A program made the translations under genes and the position numbers. The notes below the pieces were generated by a model that saw only the letters and a program-made list of their open reading frames with translations, was not told the origin of the DNA and made no database searches. A stretch of DNA of 64,000 nt, taken from Rhododendron vialii (taxonomy: Eukaryota; Streptophyta; Magnoliopsida; Ericales; Ericaceae). Every line of letters starts with the position of its first letter. Within the stretch, counting starts at the first letter, position 1. This document shows positions 15,901 to 25,879 of this stretch, piece after piece. The stretch spans positions 7,174,501 to 7,238,500 of the forward strand of contig NC_080564.1 in NCBI RefSeq assembly GCF_030253575.1. Direction: 5' to 3'.

Positions 15901-17087
15901 AAGGCCATACTATGGTATTCAATCTCAATGCTCCCATGTGCAAACTGTTTGATGGCCCTATAATCATGCCTTTTCGTTTTGTCTTCCCTCTCATAGCTTG
16001 AGACTGTTTTTTAGAAGATACAAAACTTGGTATTCTCGCCAATAATTTGATGCTATCACTAGCCTATCAGTCCAATGTTTGTTTCACATAACTGCACAAT
16101 TATGGGGGCCTTGTTTCACATAACTGCAAAAGTATGGTGGTTTCTTGAACTATCTCGTCCATCTTGGAATTTTCTACTTCACAGATTTTTCATATATTAT
16201 GTTGCCACCATGCACCACAAGCTTGTTTCTGCTGTAACATCTCCATTACAAAGACATTTTTTCCTCTTTCCGGGCCACAAAAAAAGCCTTGCTTTTTTCA
16301 TCTCCTATGCAAAGTGCTACCTAAAAACCTTTAACCATTTCATCAATGGTTTGAGTAGGAGGTAATTAATGCGGAGGAACTATAAAAGGTGTGGATTATA
16401 TGTGTTTGCCAATACAAAAAATAGCTAGATTAGTTTACTCGATCCAGCCTTGTCAAAGTTTGCTAGTATATTAATGGCGATTTTCAGAATCCAACCTTCA
16501 ACTTGATTTTATTGGTAACATTTGCAGGTGTCTTCTCTTCACAATGAGAGGATTCTGTTTGTCGTTTGGTTTAAGAATAATCTCACTTTGCCTAATCCAA
16601 GCTGGTTTTTTTCCATAGGTACGACATTTACACATCTCGCTATTCCTCGCCACTTTCAACTTACCCTCTACCGTCTAGTCGACTAAGCTATGGGAAAATG
16701 GAGGAAAGTGGGCAAGACCCTCTACCGTCTAGTCGACTAAGCTATGCAAAAATGGAGGAAAGCGGGCGGGACCCTCTACTTAGTCGAGCAAGCTATGCAA
16801 AAATGGAGGAAAGCGGGCGGGACCCTCTACTTGGTCGAGCGAGCTATTCAAAAATCGACGAAAGCTTTCCTGTCCCCTTGCACCGAACGCTAGGTTCTTC
16901 TACTTCTTACGGCAAGATCGAATTGGAGTCTTCTCTTTTCTCTCCTGCTGCTGCTAGTGATCGCCAACCTAAACGAAACCAAGTTAGGTTTGATCCTTTC
17001 ACCGGTGAACCTTACAAATTTGATCCTTTCACTGGTGAGCCGATTGTTCCTGACAGTTTACCTCGTCAGTTTGGAAGCCCATATTGA
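911..17087 (+). CDS. Three-RRM hnRNP Q/R-like RNA-binding protein, 3' 15 exons (5' end outside window)
   Basis: Probable nuclear RNA-binding protein acting in mRNA processing or transcript control. Exons inferred from reading frame and GT-AG sites: 911-976, 1102-1173, 2750-2822, 3996-4033, 4114-4230, 7421-7540, 7639-7719, 7802-7870, 10150-10227, 10320-10490, 13360-13467, 14986-15054, 15217-15279, 15390-15547, 16619-17087. They join in frame to 583 residues plus stop. RRM1 is partial (GYCFVRFA as RNP1). RRM2 has LYLGNL and RGFAIVKF. RRM3 has AFVRNL and VGFVHF. Three consecutive RRMs followed by a low-complexity tail is the SYNCRIP/hnRNP Q layout. The tail has four imperfect copies of a Ser-Tyr-Lys-Met-Glu-Glu-Ser unit, then FDPFTGEP twice, ending GSPY. 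The start codon and N-terminus are missing. The introns hold LINE, SINE and hAT debris. Exons 12-15 recur in decayed form at 21.4-24.8 kb. Family assignment is firm; the exact orthologue and role are inferred. Confidence 0.88.
3105..3750 (-). mobile_element. LINE (L1-type) 3' fragment
   Basis: On the minus strand, 3441-3638 encodes the zinc-binding region that follows reverse transcriptase in plant LINEs: NRCCMC, then a short spacer, FHCPVARELW. A T-rich run at 3101-3125 on the plus strand fits a 3' poly(A) tail in minus orientation. The copy is 5'-truncated and lies in intron 3 of the RRM gene. Its 3' untranslated part resembles the fragment at 8.1-8.4 kb. Confidence 0.7.
4231..7420. other. 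Large intron 5 of the RRM gene, mostly unassigned
   Basis: This 3.2-kb intron lies between exons 5 and 6. Apart from the hAT-like remnant at 6.3-6.9 kb I see only AT-rich sequence, with no exon of another gene and no clear repeat ends. Intron 3 (2823-3995) and the 2.3-kb intron at 7871-10149 are similar in character. Confidence 0.6.
6280..6870. mobile_element. hAT-like MITE remnant with GAGCTCG/GCTCG subterminal motifs
   Basis: Many direct and inverted GAGCCGA and GCTCG words cluster at both ends (6355-6430 and 6705-6865). The right end, read inward, is GAGCTGCAAACGAGC, which matches a common plant hAT MITE terminus and the element at 43.2 kb. The interior is AT-rich. A clean left terminus and target duplication are not visible, so this is an old or trimmed copy. 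It lies in intron 5 of the RRM gene. Confidence 0.55.
8110..8420 (-). mobile_element. LINE 3'-end fragment, related to the 3.1-kb copy
   Basis: A T-run at 8119-8128 followed by a transcript-like tail in minus orientation. The section around 8290-8400 (CCCAACTATACAAACT, then AAGGC and CCACATCA-type words) resembles 3305-3400 of the LINE fragment in intron 3. No coding portion is recognisable. It lies in the intron after exon 8. Confidence 0.5.
8715..8870 (-). mobile_element. SINE copy (same family as 48.6 kb)
   Basis: The block around 8735-8865 matches 48600-48700 closely: a GGGGGTATGGGCAGG-like core, then AGACAGACCTAACCTT and GCACAAAGTGG, then TGCTCTCAG. The AC/A-rich start (CTACAACATCAATAACA) corresponds to the reverse complement of a (TTG)n-type SINE tail. 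Orientation is therefore minus. The family identity (TS-like) is inferred. Confidence 0.55.
11030..11975. repeat. Intronic tandem duplication, two diverged units of about 450-500 bp
   Basis: Words shared in the same order: GCTTCCACATAGGAA at 11031 and 11529; GCAGTCC(G/A)CCTA at 11095 and 11592; GGAACTTTTGA at 11177 and 11690; AATCAAA(C/T)TGCC at 11394 and 11850; CAGGGTATGGAG at 11475 and 11930. It lies in intron 10 of the RRM gene. Divergence suggests an old event. Confidence 0.7.
12280..12440 (+). mobile_element. Au-like tRNA-derived SINE with 10-bp target duplication
   Basis: Begins near AAGGGCGGCC, has an internal GGTCCAGTTTGAGTCTC region at the expected B-box place, then the diagnostic GGAAACAGCC, GGGGGTAAGGTTGCGTACA and GGGTAGCCCC(T)n 3' end of Au-family SINEs. 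Flanked by identical AGTAGAATAG at 12270-12279 and 12441-12450. It is a full-length insertion in intron 10 of the RRM gene. Confidence 0.85.
16665..16865 (+). repeat. In-frame coding minisatellite in the RRM gene tail
   Basis: Four imperfect units of about 51-54 bp, each with AGCTAT, then AAATGGAGGAAAG or AAATCGACGAAAG, then GACCCTCTAC or equivalent. Each unit adds about 17-18 residues around SYxKMEESGxDPL. Because the unit length is a multiple of three, copy number can change without breaking the frame. The decayed copy at 24.2 kb retains fewer units. Confidence 0.85.
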
Positions 17088-17221
17088 TTCCCCTCCACCC
17101 CTTTTCGAGTGGGTAAAAAGTCTCAGCTTCCATGTAATAACAGTTTTTTTTTTTTTTACCCCCGGTAATGTTGTACTTGTTTGTTTCAGTTTTCCAGCAG
17201 TTGTCTGGGAACTATTTTTAT

Positions 17222-17463
17222 TCCTCCGGCCCAATTTAAATGCTTCTTGCGGAAATCTGTGCAATTCCGAATCCAAAAAAAAAAATTTCTGCATATTATT
17301 TTTTTATTTTCTTACACTAAATTAAAGTATTCATTGAATACTTTAATTTGAATACTTTAATTTAGTGTAAGAAAATAAAAAAATAATATGCATAAATATA
17401 TATTTTTTGGGTTCGAAATTGCATGGATTTCCGTAAGGAGCATGTAAATTGGGACGGAGGGAG
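17222..17463. mobile_element. Foldback MITE, nearly full-length palindrome
   Basis: The two halves are inverted copies over about 115 bp each. The left end TCCTCCGGCCCAATTTAAATG pairs with the right end reading CTCCCTCCGTCCCAATTTACATG inward, and the arms continue through an identical TTATTTTTTTATTTTCTTAC region to a short loop near 17330-17350. Flanks show TATTTTTAT at 17213-17221 and 17464-17472, a possible 9-bp target duplication (Mutator-like). The TCCCTCCGTCC end instead suggests Stowaway with TA. The duplicated copy of this locus near 24740 lacks the element. Confidence 0.88.
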
Positions 17464-17809
17464 TATTTTTATCTTTAGCTGTAAATCGAAACGCCTAGGT
17501 CTGAATGCAGGAAATGTAAGGAATACGTCTCTCTCTTCTCTTTTCTCTCAATCCAGCTTCCATTTATCATTGCACATCAAAGAGAATCATAATTATTATT
17601 CTTGCCCATGTGAACCTATGATGCACATGTCAATTTGGAAGGCCGAACGATATCATTGAGGACAAAACATATTCCATGAACTTTTTCAAATTGGAAATTC
17701 ATGAGTTAAAACAAATTACAAGCTAAACCAGATCGAATAATCGGTTTTTGAAAATTCCGTTACGCTGAGGTTCTTACTATATTTTAAGTACTTCTCCCGT
17801 TTCTAAGTA

Positions 17810-18007
17810 TCCCCTCTGTTTGTAAATGAGGGTTTTTACTTTTATTTTTTTCTGTTATTTTTGTCTTGTTTATATCTTACAATTTGTAATATTTATTATG
17901 ATTTAAAAATTTTTGTATAATAGAATTAATTGAAATTTGTCAAACAAGATCTATATTGAATATTTTTAGTATTATAGATTAAAAAATATATATATTTTAA
18001 GAGGGAG
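17810..18007. mobile_element. Stowaway-like MITE
   Basis: The left end (TCCCCTCTGTTTGTAAATGAG) and the right end read inward (CTCCCTCTTAAAA) are imperfect inverted repeats, flanked by TA on both sides. The interior is AT-rich and contains CAAACAAGATCTATATTGA, also found almost unchanged in the MITE at 30.8 kb. Just left of it (17789-17807) is a second partial terminus-like string. Confidence 0.65.
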
Positions 18008-18009
18008 TA

Positions 18010-19067
18010 TTTATTTTTTACTTTATGACACAAGTCATAGTACTCGGCGAAGGCCTAAATCCATCAACACAATGACTGTAGACTTCCTTTTAACAATATA
18101 AACTTTATTGGTAATAAATTAGTAGAAAAAATAGTAGTAATATTCCACTAAAGTAATAGAAAAAATCACTAGTAATATTTACACTTCGTTAAAACTCAAC
18201 GCTTGTTTCGTATTGAGCCCTATATGAACAACACGAACACTCATGTGATCCAAGTCCTTAGCCACATAATCCTTCAATTTCGCCTTCGTCCACACTCTCA
18301 ATTTTTGCCCTCACAAATTTTAATAGTTTAGAATATTTTTTAGAGACACTTTCACAATTCTGCACGAGCACGCACTTTATGTGACTTGATCAACGTCAAT
18401 GGGCCAACCTATTCGAGCAAGTCCACATTTGTACTAAGTTTCAGGTTAAAGTCAAAATTTAGCGTCAAGATAGAAAAATCTTCTCCAACTTTATGCCATA
18501 TTTTTTTTCCCTGCCCGCCTTTATGCCAAGTTCAATGCCAAATTTGGATCAACCTTGGCAATTGCTAAACTCTCACTTTTATTCAAGTCATTTGATTTGC
18601 ATCGGAAAACGGGATGAGCGTAATCTAATGGTCTGATTTTGAGATTGTGCGAAAAAAACTGTTTTAACATTGTAAAAATTATTTTGACAATGTCATTTTA
18701 ACACCAACGATCGATTTGCTCTTACAAGGCTATTTTGGCACACTCGTGCACCAACCTAGTACAACCTCTACCAACCCAAAAAAAAGCAGAAACTTAATTT
18801 GGAAAGAAAGTGAGTGAAAAATAAGAAAATTAAATTTTGAGTATACAATACATTTTCCACCCACTTCCTCTTTTAACCATTTTTTTTCCCTTTTACTTTC
18901 CTAAGTTCCAAACGGAGCCTTAAGAACTGAGAAAGGTTTTTCACACATCCTTTAATAAACCGGTGCTATATCAACTGGGTTTATGCAAGTGAAGGTGTGG
19001 GTTTGGATCTTCCTTTGTCGTTTCAGTTCAGTTACATAACTGTTATGCTTGATAGAGTAATACGGAC
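18010..19067. other. Intergenic spacer and PPR gene upstream region
   Basis: AT-rich spacer between the MITE cluster and the PPR start. Around 18780-18920 a CCAAACGGAGCCTT end suggests a further MITE whose partner terminus I could not place. No other gene is visible. Confidence 0.4.
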
Positions 19068-21290
19068 ATGGTTTTATCTATTAGGCTGGCTCATGTGAGG
19101 CGGTTCTATACAGCTTCAAGGATTGCTTTCAATGAACCCAGAGCCCTTCAGGGCTTAGTGCAAAACAAGGAGCAGTTTACTCAAACGAGTACCAGTAGTA
19201 ATGTCTATCCAGTTAATGTGCTTGAGGTCAACCGTAAGTTGAAGGAATTGGTCAAAACAGGTCATTTGAAAGATGCCCGCCAAATGTTTGATAGGTTGTC
19301 CCAAAGAAATGTAGTTTCGTGGACCACAATGATTTCTGGCTATGTCAACGCCTCTGATTCGTCTGAGGCGTTGACATTGTTTTATAAAGTGTGGGTAGAG
19401 CCTGATCTTGCGATGGACGACTTCGCGCTTAGTATTGCTCTCAAGGCTTGTGGACTCAACTTGAATGAGAAACATGGAGAGATATTACATGGGTATTCGG
19501 TTAAAACTGGTTTTGTGAACTCTGTTTTCGTTGGTAGTGCGCTTCTTGACATGTACATGAAAACTTGTAGGGTTTGGGAGGGTTGCAGAGTGTTTGAAGA
19601 AATGCCTCTTAGAAATGTTGTTTCGTGGACTGCAATTATAACTGGGCTTGTACACGCAGGCGGCAATGCTGAGGCGTTGAGATACTTTTCGGAAATGTTG
19701 CGATCGGGCGAGGAATATGACTCGTATACATTTGCTATTGCGTTGAAGGCGTGTGCTAATACGGGTGCATTGAATTATGGGAGGGAAATCCACACCCAGG
19801 CAACTAAAAGATACTTGGCTGCGTGCTCATTTGTCGCTAACACTCTTGTTACTATGTACAACAAGTGTGGGAAAGTGCTTTATGGCTTGCGCTTATTCGA
19901 AAGGATGAAGACCAGAGATGTGGTTTCATGGACCACAGTAATAACAACATACGTTCAAATGGGCCAAGAGAATCATGCTTTTCAAGCATTCCTACAAATG
20001 CAAGAATCAGAAGTTTGCCCCAATGAATACACTTTGGCAGCAATCATCTCTGCGTGTGCTAATACTGCAAGGATGGAATGGGGTGAACAACTGCATGCTC
20101 ATGTTTTAATCGTAGGTCTTCTGGACACTTTGTCGGTGGCGAATTCTATCATGACCTTGTATTCAAGATGTGGGCAGTTTAATTCAGCTTCAACGGTTTT
20201 TCATGGAATGAGCAGAAGAGACATTGTTTCTTGGAGCACTATTATTGCCGGGTACTCTCAAGGTGGTCATGGCGAGGAAGCTTTCAAGTATCTATCGTGG
20301 ATGAGAAAGGACGGCCCTAAACCCACTGAGTTTGCTCTTGCCAGTGTGCTGAGTGTTTGTGGAAATATGGCCATTCTCGAGCAAGGGAAGCAACTCCATG
20401 CTCACGTGTTGTCCGTTGGATTAGAGCACAGAGCTATGGTACGGAGTTCTTTGATCAATATGTATGCCAAATGTGGGAGTATAGAAGAAGCTTCAAGGGT
20501 ATTTAATTGGACAGAAAATGATGATATAGTGTCATGGACAGCAATGGTTAATGGATATGCTGAACATGGTCACAGCAAAGAAGCTATTGATTTGTTTGAG
20601 AAGATTCCCATGGTCGGTCTTAGACCAGACTCTGTGACCTTCATTGGTGTTCTTACTGCTTGTAGTCATGCTGGGCTTGTTGATCTTGGCTATCACTATT
20701 TCAATTCAATGAGTGAGGAGTATGGGATTAATCCTTCAAAAGAACACTATGGTTGCATTATCGATTTACTCTGTCGAGCTGGACGATTAAGTGATGCTGA
20801 GCACATGATAAGAAGTATGCCGTTCACCCGGGATGATGTTGTGTGGTCAACTCTGCTAAGAGCATGTAGATTACATGGTGATGTTGATCGTGCAAGACGT
20901 GCTGCAGAGCAGATTTTGTTATTGGATCCCAATTGTGCTGGGACCCATATTACAATTGCCAATATCTATTCTGCCAAAGGGAGGTGGCGGGAAGCAGCCG
21001 ATGTAAGAAAGCTGATGAGGTCAAAAGGTGTTATAAAGGAGCCTGGTTGGTCTTGGATTAAGATCAAAGACCAGGTTTCTGCATTTGTTGCTGGGGATCA
21101 ATTACACCCTGAATGGGAGGATATATATGCCATTTTGCATTTACTTGCTTCAAGGGAAGCTATCCAGGAGATGGGCTCTCTTGAATATGATGTTGAAGAT
21201 TTACAGAAGTTTGAGTTTTCCTTTCCTATACTACAGGCCTCTCATATAGAGTGTGATGTGTCATTGAGACTTTCCTCAGGAAGTTGTTGA
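19068..21290 (+). CDS. PLS-class (E-type) pentatricopeptide repeat protein, At3g47840-like
   Basis: A single-exon reading frame of 740 residues. PPR proteins bind organellar RNA in a sequence-specific way for editing, splicing or stabilisation. Repeats of the PLS type run from about residue 50 to 610: RNVVSWTTMISGYV near 83, DMYMKTCRVWEGCRVF near 160, RDIVSWSTIIAGYSQGGHGEEA near 383 (three segments of one repeat class), and ACSHAGLVDLGYHYF near 530. The C-terminus carries an E domain with EPGWSWIK and AGDQLHPEWEDIY near 660-690. No DYW domain follows, so it is E or E+ class. The N-terminus is basic and hydroxylated, as for a mitochondrial or plastid transit peptide. The order and wording of repeats match the remembered sequence of At3g47840 along the whole length. 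The ATG at 19068 is the first in frame. It looks intact. Confidence 0.95.
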   Translation: MVLSIRLAHVRRFYTASRIAFNEPRALQGLVQNKEQFTQTSTSSNVYPVNVLEVNRKLKELVKTGHLKDARQMFDRLSQRNVVSWTTMISGYVNASDSSEALTLFYKVWVEPDLAMDDFALSIALKACGLNLNEKHGEILHGYSVKTGFVNSVFVGSALLDMYMKTCRVWEGCRVFEEMPLRNVVSWTAIITGLVHAGGNAEALRYFSEMLRSGEEYDSYTFAIALKACANTGALNYGREIHTQATKRYLAACSFVANTLVTMYNKCGKVLYGLRLFERMKTRDVVSWTTVITTYVQMGQENHAFQAFLQMQESEVCPNEYTLAAIISACANTARMEWGEQLHAHVLIVGLLDTLSVANSIMTLYSRCGQFNSASTVFHGMSRRDIVSWSTIIAGYSQGGHGEEAFKYLSWMRKDGPKPTEFALASVLSVCGNMAILEQGKQLHAHVLSVGLEHRAMVRSSLINMYAKCGSIEEASRVFNWTENDDIVSWTAMVNGYAEHGHSKEAIDLFEKIPMVGLRPDSVTFIGVLTACSHAGLVDLGYHYFNSMSEEYGINPSKEHYGCIIDLLCRAGRLSDAEHMIRSMPFTRDDVVWSTLLRACRLHGDVDRARRAAEQILLLDPNCAGTHITIANIYSAKGRWREAADVRKLMRSKGVIKEPGWSWIKIKDQVSAFVAGDQLHPEWEDIYAILHLLASREAIQEMGSLEYDVEDLQKFEFSFPILQASHIECDVSLRLSSGSC

Positions 21291-23347
21291 GTTTTGGATC
21301 AGACATAATTATCTACACTGATGTCTGAGCATCGTAACAATTTAAAGCAAACTGAGAAACTGGTACTCATCAAAAACCATTTATGTGTGTGTTTTGATTA
21401 TGGTAAAACCTATCCACTGAGTACTACATCCCTTGGATCTCTCAGCTAGACATCGTTAAATGTTGAGAAGCAAAATTTAGTATAGCTCTTCGCCCATTAG
21501 TGAGCATAGGCGTATTATTCTCTTATCTTTTACTAATGGGAAGTTATATTTCATTTAATCCCATTACCATTTAGTAGATAGCACTAGCAGGTAACTACAA
21601 TAGAGTTGTGGAAGTACGCAACATTTGATAGCAGAAAAAAGAAAGTTGCAACTTGCATATGTTGGCATTTCATAATTACTTTGATTATGTGCAAGAGTCT
21701 GTACTGGTTCAAGGTTCCCTTTGCACCGAACGTGTCTCAGAAGTGGGCTTGGACCTGTTTCTAAAGTGAAAGAGTCTGAAGTAGTCCTGAGAAAATCCCC
21801 GGATAATGTAACGACTTGGTCATTTTTCAGGTCCATATATTGGTCATGTTGTTCATGGATAAAAAGGCGGTACATGACGTATAGAGTATCCTAGGATGTT
21901 AAAGGCACATTGATATGGATTTGTTAGGAGTCTTTAGTTGTGAGGTTGTCTTTTTTCTTCTCTCTCTTTTGTCTCTTTTTTTGTTTGCTTTTCTTTTCCT
22001 TTCCTTTCCTTGTATTAGGTTGCTGCCCCCTTGGGACCTGCTTTATCATCTGATTTCCAGTCAAAAAATGCAAGTGTAGCTCAAATATATAGTTGTGTCA
22101 TGGTTATCGCCACTATTTATGGCGTTAAAAACTCGAAAACTTCAAGGAGTCCCCATTCATCCCTGAGAATGCAAGACCTACTAGATTGTAGGTGTCAATT
22201 GTCCTGCTATTGATCTACTTCAGGAAATGGAAATTATAGCTACTTGAGTTTGAAGGAAGGCCTGAGTTCTCTGATTACCTTTGAACCTTGTCTGATCTGC
22301 AAGATCTTCTTTGGAACTTTGGATCTTCGGGCAAACTCTTTTAAAACACTTTAACAAGCTTAGCTGTTGAAGTGAAAAGGATCTTAGCACTACTAGTATC
22401 TTAGCTGTACTACTAGTATCTATGCGTGCGCACTAGGCACTTTTTAGTGGCTTGTTGCGGTGATGTATCAGACAAATCATGTCAGTTTCGCAAGTTCACA
22501 AAGCTTAAAGTTGTGCATGAGTTGACCTCCTTTGTGTCAATGTGTGTCATTTCTAATTATCCAAACGGTGATGGCGTAGTCCTTACCTGATTGCATGTGT
22601 TTGCGTTTACATTCTTCTTAGTTTTGCTTATTTTGTTTTTTTTTTTTTGGATTTAAACATGTAACTTACCACCATGGGGTTCATAAAGCTTGATTTTGTG
22701 TACTGGCAGATGAAACCTTGGATGTCTAACCAGCCTCATGGAACTACCCAAATCCACTGCTGTTTGTTTCTATCCTTGATCAGGTCCAGAGTTGTTGCGT
22801 CTCTTTCCATATTTTTTACTTTGATTTGTTTTATTTTTTATTTCTTTTGAGTTGCATGGTTCTTTTAGCATATAAAATTGCATTTCCAATTGAATGCTTG
22901 AAGTGCTGCTTGCAGTTTCTTTCATGATGTCATCTTCCTGCATCTTTTTTGTAGTTCATGTTATCAGGGCTGGAAAGGCTAATAAGGCCAAATATCTTTC
23001 TGCGTTGATTTCTAGGGCATGTTTCCTATCTCTGGGGACTGAACGGAACACTGTATTTTTTTGGCTACAGTACTGGGCTGATGAACTGGGACCCAACCAA
23101 CATGCTGTGAGTATGTCAAGAATAGCAGATATTTCCACAAGGATTCACCACTGCTGAGCATTTCTAGTAGGGTTCATCAGACAGTTGATGATACTTGCGT
23201 CATCTGCAGGCACAACTATATATGGGTTAGATTTTTTCATCCTTTTCCTGTTGTCTTGCTCATGTTGTTATCGAGTTTTTGCCACTTTGGGTGGTTGTTT
23301 TCTATGTCTAATCCAATATATCTGCATCTACTTATGTAACCCCCTCT

Positions 23348-23660
23348 CAGGGACGGGTGCACTATGGGGCAAGTGGGGTCACGTGCCCCCACTTGATACC
23401 ATTTTTTTTTGGAAAAGCATAAAAAAAATGTTAAATAGCGCAAACTCAGAAAAAAGAAAGCATTCCACCGTCGCACGCCCTCACATCTGGAGATACATAC
23501 ATGTATACTTATGTTTAGGAACTTTTGAAAGCATACATATTATAAACCGTCTTGCATATAATGAAATCTTGATTTATATTATTGGGTTCGACTAAAATTT
23601 GTGTTCAAGGTTAGTAGAAATTGGTGCCACCACTACAGAAAATTTCTGGATCTGTCCCTG
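23348..23660. mobile_element. hAT-type MITE with paralogous empty site
   Basis: Terminal repeats CAGGGACGG at the left and CAGGGACAG read inward from the right. Flanks CCCCCTCT (23340-23347) and CCCCCTTT (23661-23668) fit an 8-bp hAT target duplication with one change. The parental locus at 15650-15690 (GCTCCCTCTGACGAGTTAATAAG) has the same flanking sequence with no insert, so insertion happened after the duplication or was never in the parent. Confidence 0.88.
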
Positions 23661-23814
23661 CCCCCTTTGATGTGTTAGTATTTTCCCGATGACTGAACAT
23701 TGGCATGATTTTGTCATTGCCTTGTTTAACATGACTCCGTAACTATGGTGGTTTCTTGAACTATCTCATCCATCTTGGGTGTTTTTTCTTCTCAGTTTTG
23801 CAAGATTTTTTTTT

Positions 23815-23975
23815 GGTCAACACTGTATACATCAGCAGGAGTTAGTGGGGGTGTTAGAGTTAGCATTGGGGCTCGAGAGGCTATCAATAGCCTTGGCCCC
23901 CAAAGCCTCGCCCCCTGTAGAACTCAAACCCTAGTCAGATGAACAACCAACTTCACTAGAAGTGGTTCTCTCCGT
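23815..23975 (-). mobile_element. Probable tRNA-derived SINE, minus orientation
   Basis: Read on the minus strand, the block has a GGGTTTGAGTTC B-box-like word, a GC-rich body and an A-run tail (from TTTTTTTTT at 23807-23815 on the plus strand). The matching intron in the parental gene near 16180-16270 lacks it. No clean target duplication was found, so the family is uncertain. Confidence 0.45.
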
Positions 23976-24785
23976 AGGTTTTCATCTTTCCGCAGTTTTT
24001 CATCTCTTATGCGAGGTGTTAACTTCAATCATCTATGCGTTTCACTGATGGTTTGAGCACTGGGGAAACAATGAACACTGAGGAACTACAGCTAAATTAG
24101 TATCATCTCGTAACTTTCAGCTTTTAATAATCTTAAACTTTGCTCAATCCAAGGTGTTTTTTTACAGGTATGGCTCTTGACGTTTGCACATCTCGCTATT
24201 CCTCACCATTTCAACTACCCTCTATCATTGAGTCGAGTAAGTTATGGGAAATTGAGGAAAGTGATCAAGACCCTTTACATTCTAGTCGAGTAAGCTACGC
24301 AAAGATGGAGGAAAGCCGGCCAGACCCTCTACCTAGTTGAGCAAGCTATGCAAAAATCGAGGAAAGCATTCCTGCCCCCTTGACCTGAATGCCAGATTCT
24401 TCTATCTCTTATGGCAAGATCGAATTGGATTCTTCTCTTATATCTGCTACTGCCAGTGATCGTCAACCTAAAAAAAACAAGGTAGGTTGGATCCTTTCAC
24501 CGGTGTGAGTCGATTGTTCCTGGAAGTTTACCTCAACTTCTTGGAAGCCCATATTGACTCCCACCACCCCTTGGTCATAATGCTGGGTCGTCACTTTTCA
24601 ACTTTGAGCTGTGATGCTTTGCCTTCCCATAAAACTCAGCTTACTTTTTTTGTGGGAGAAAAAATGTCTGCTTCCATGTTGTAACCGTTAGTTTTCTTCT
24701 AATGTTGCACTGAATGTTTCAGTTCTCTAGCAGTTGTCTGGATCTTTAGCTGTAAACCGAAACAACTTCGCGAGTGCAGCCTTGT

Positions 24786-25879
24786 CTGTATGTTCTTTAC
24801 ATTGTACGCCGATGGAGCCAAGTAATTTTGAACAAAATATGGTTTGTGAGTTGTGTCCGAGATTGTGTTTTAATCCCCAGTGTTATAATGTTTTGCTGTA
24901 GAAGCAACGATTCCTAAGATTTTGGAAAAGTTACAGAGACAAGGAATAAAAAATAGTCAACATAACAAAAACAGATGAGGATTTGCTGTGATCCTTAGTA
25001 TCACTTCCAACAATGTTTCAAGAATAGTACTCCAGTCCTACGGTCTGTTGCTTTGGTTTACAGCGCACTTCCTAAACAAGGTACCATTGCAACCTCGTCT
25101 TTGATGTTACACTCAAGTACCATGGCACTTTAGGTGTCACTGAGCACGCTTTGGTTACAGCACACTTCCTAAAACAAGGTACCATTGTGACCGCGTCTTG
25201 ATATTACACTCAAGTACCACGGCACTCTAGTTGTCGCCAAGCACGTTGCCCAGCGAAGTACAGACTCCACATAACGAAAAGGATTTAGAACTCAAAACAT
25301 TGAATCCAAAATATGATCACCAGAGTATTATTGTTACCGTCATTTTGAGGGTGGGCTGAGTGAAACTGCAAAGCACCAACCACCAAACAATCCAAATCGA
25401 TAACAGTTTGGCTTTAAAAGCAAAATCTTCAAACAAAAGAGAGGCTTCAAAGGCAAAATAAAGCAAGATGGTGTAATCTGTTTCAACGGTGAACACCAAA
25501 TACTACATGTGAACCGCTCCGGGGAAGGAAATAAACTAGCCAGAGCTTTCCCATTTCCATCATAGATAGGCTAAGCAACAAGTGAACTGTACATACAACA
25601 TAGTTAACAGTGCGAATAAATTGAGAGTTGGTCTCTGAAAAACGTCAAGATAAACCTTCTCAGGCAACATTACTAGCGGTGAGCGCAACCCTGAGAAGAA
25701 ATGGTACAGTATTTCACAATGAAAATTATTCTCAATTATTATTCTTGATCGTGAACAAAATGAATGCACGCAAGGAAGTCACATCCGGCCAACAGACATC
25801 CTGATTCCCATTCACACCAACCCATATTCCAATTCCCAATCATACCAACTATACCGGATGTCACATTCAATTATAACCT
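24786..25879. other. Intergenic region and F-box 3' flank, with a 98-bp direct repeat
   Basis: Mostly unassigned. Positions 25050-25147 and 25148-25246 are two diverged copies of one unit: GCTTTGGTT, then CACTTCCTAAA(A)CAAGGTACCATTG, then ACACTCAAGTACCA(T/C)GGCACT. The right part probably holds the 3'UTR of the minus-strand F-box gene. Confidence 0.6.

Larger units (their letters stand above)
21386..24785 (+). pseudogene. Decayed partial duplicate of the RRM gene 3' end (exons 12-15)
   Basis: Colinear with about 13600-17480. Shared landmarks: CAGCTAGACATC at 13652 and 21445; TAACTACAATAG at 13814 and 21592; exon 12 near 22711-22783; exon 13 near 22956-23018 (TTCATGTTATCAGGG); exon 14 near 23071-23220; exon 15 near 24169-24560. 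The frames are broken: exon 12 has changed length and lost its splice-competent start, exon 14 has a stop shortly after the GCTGTGAGTATG region, and exon 15 has an early stop after the DPLPS unit with deletions downstream. The upstream RRM exons were not copied, so no functional protein is expected. The intact PPR gene lies between parent and copy. Confidence 0.9.
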
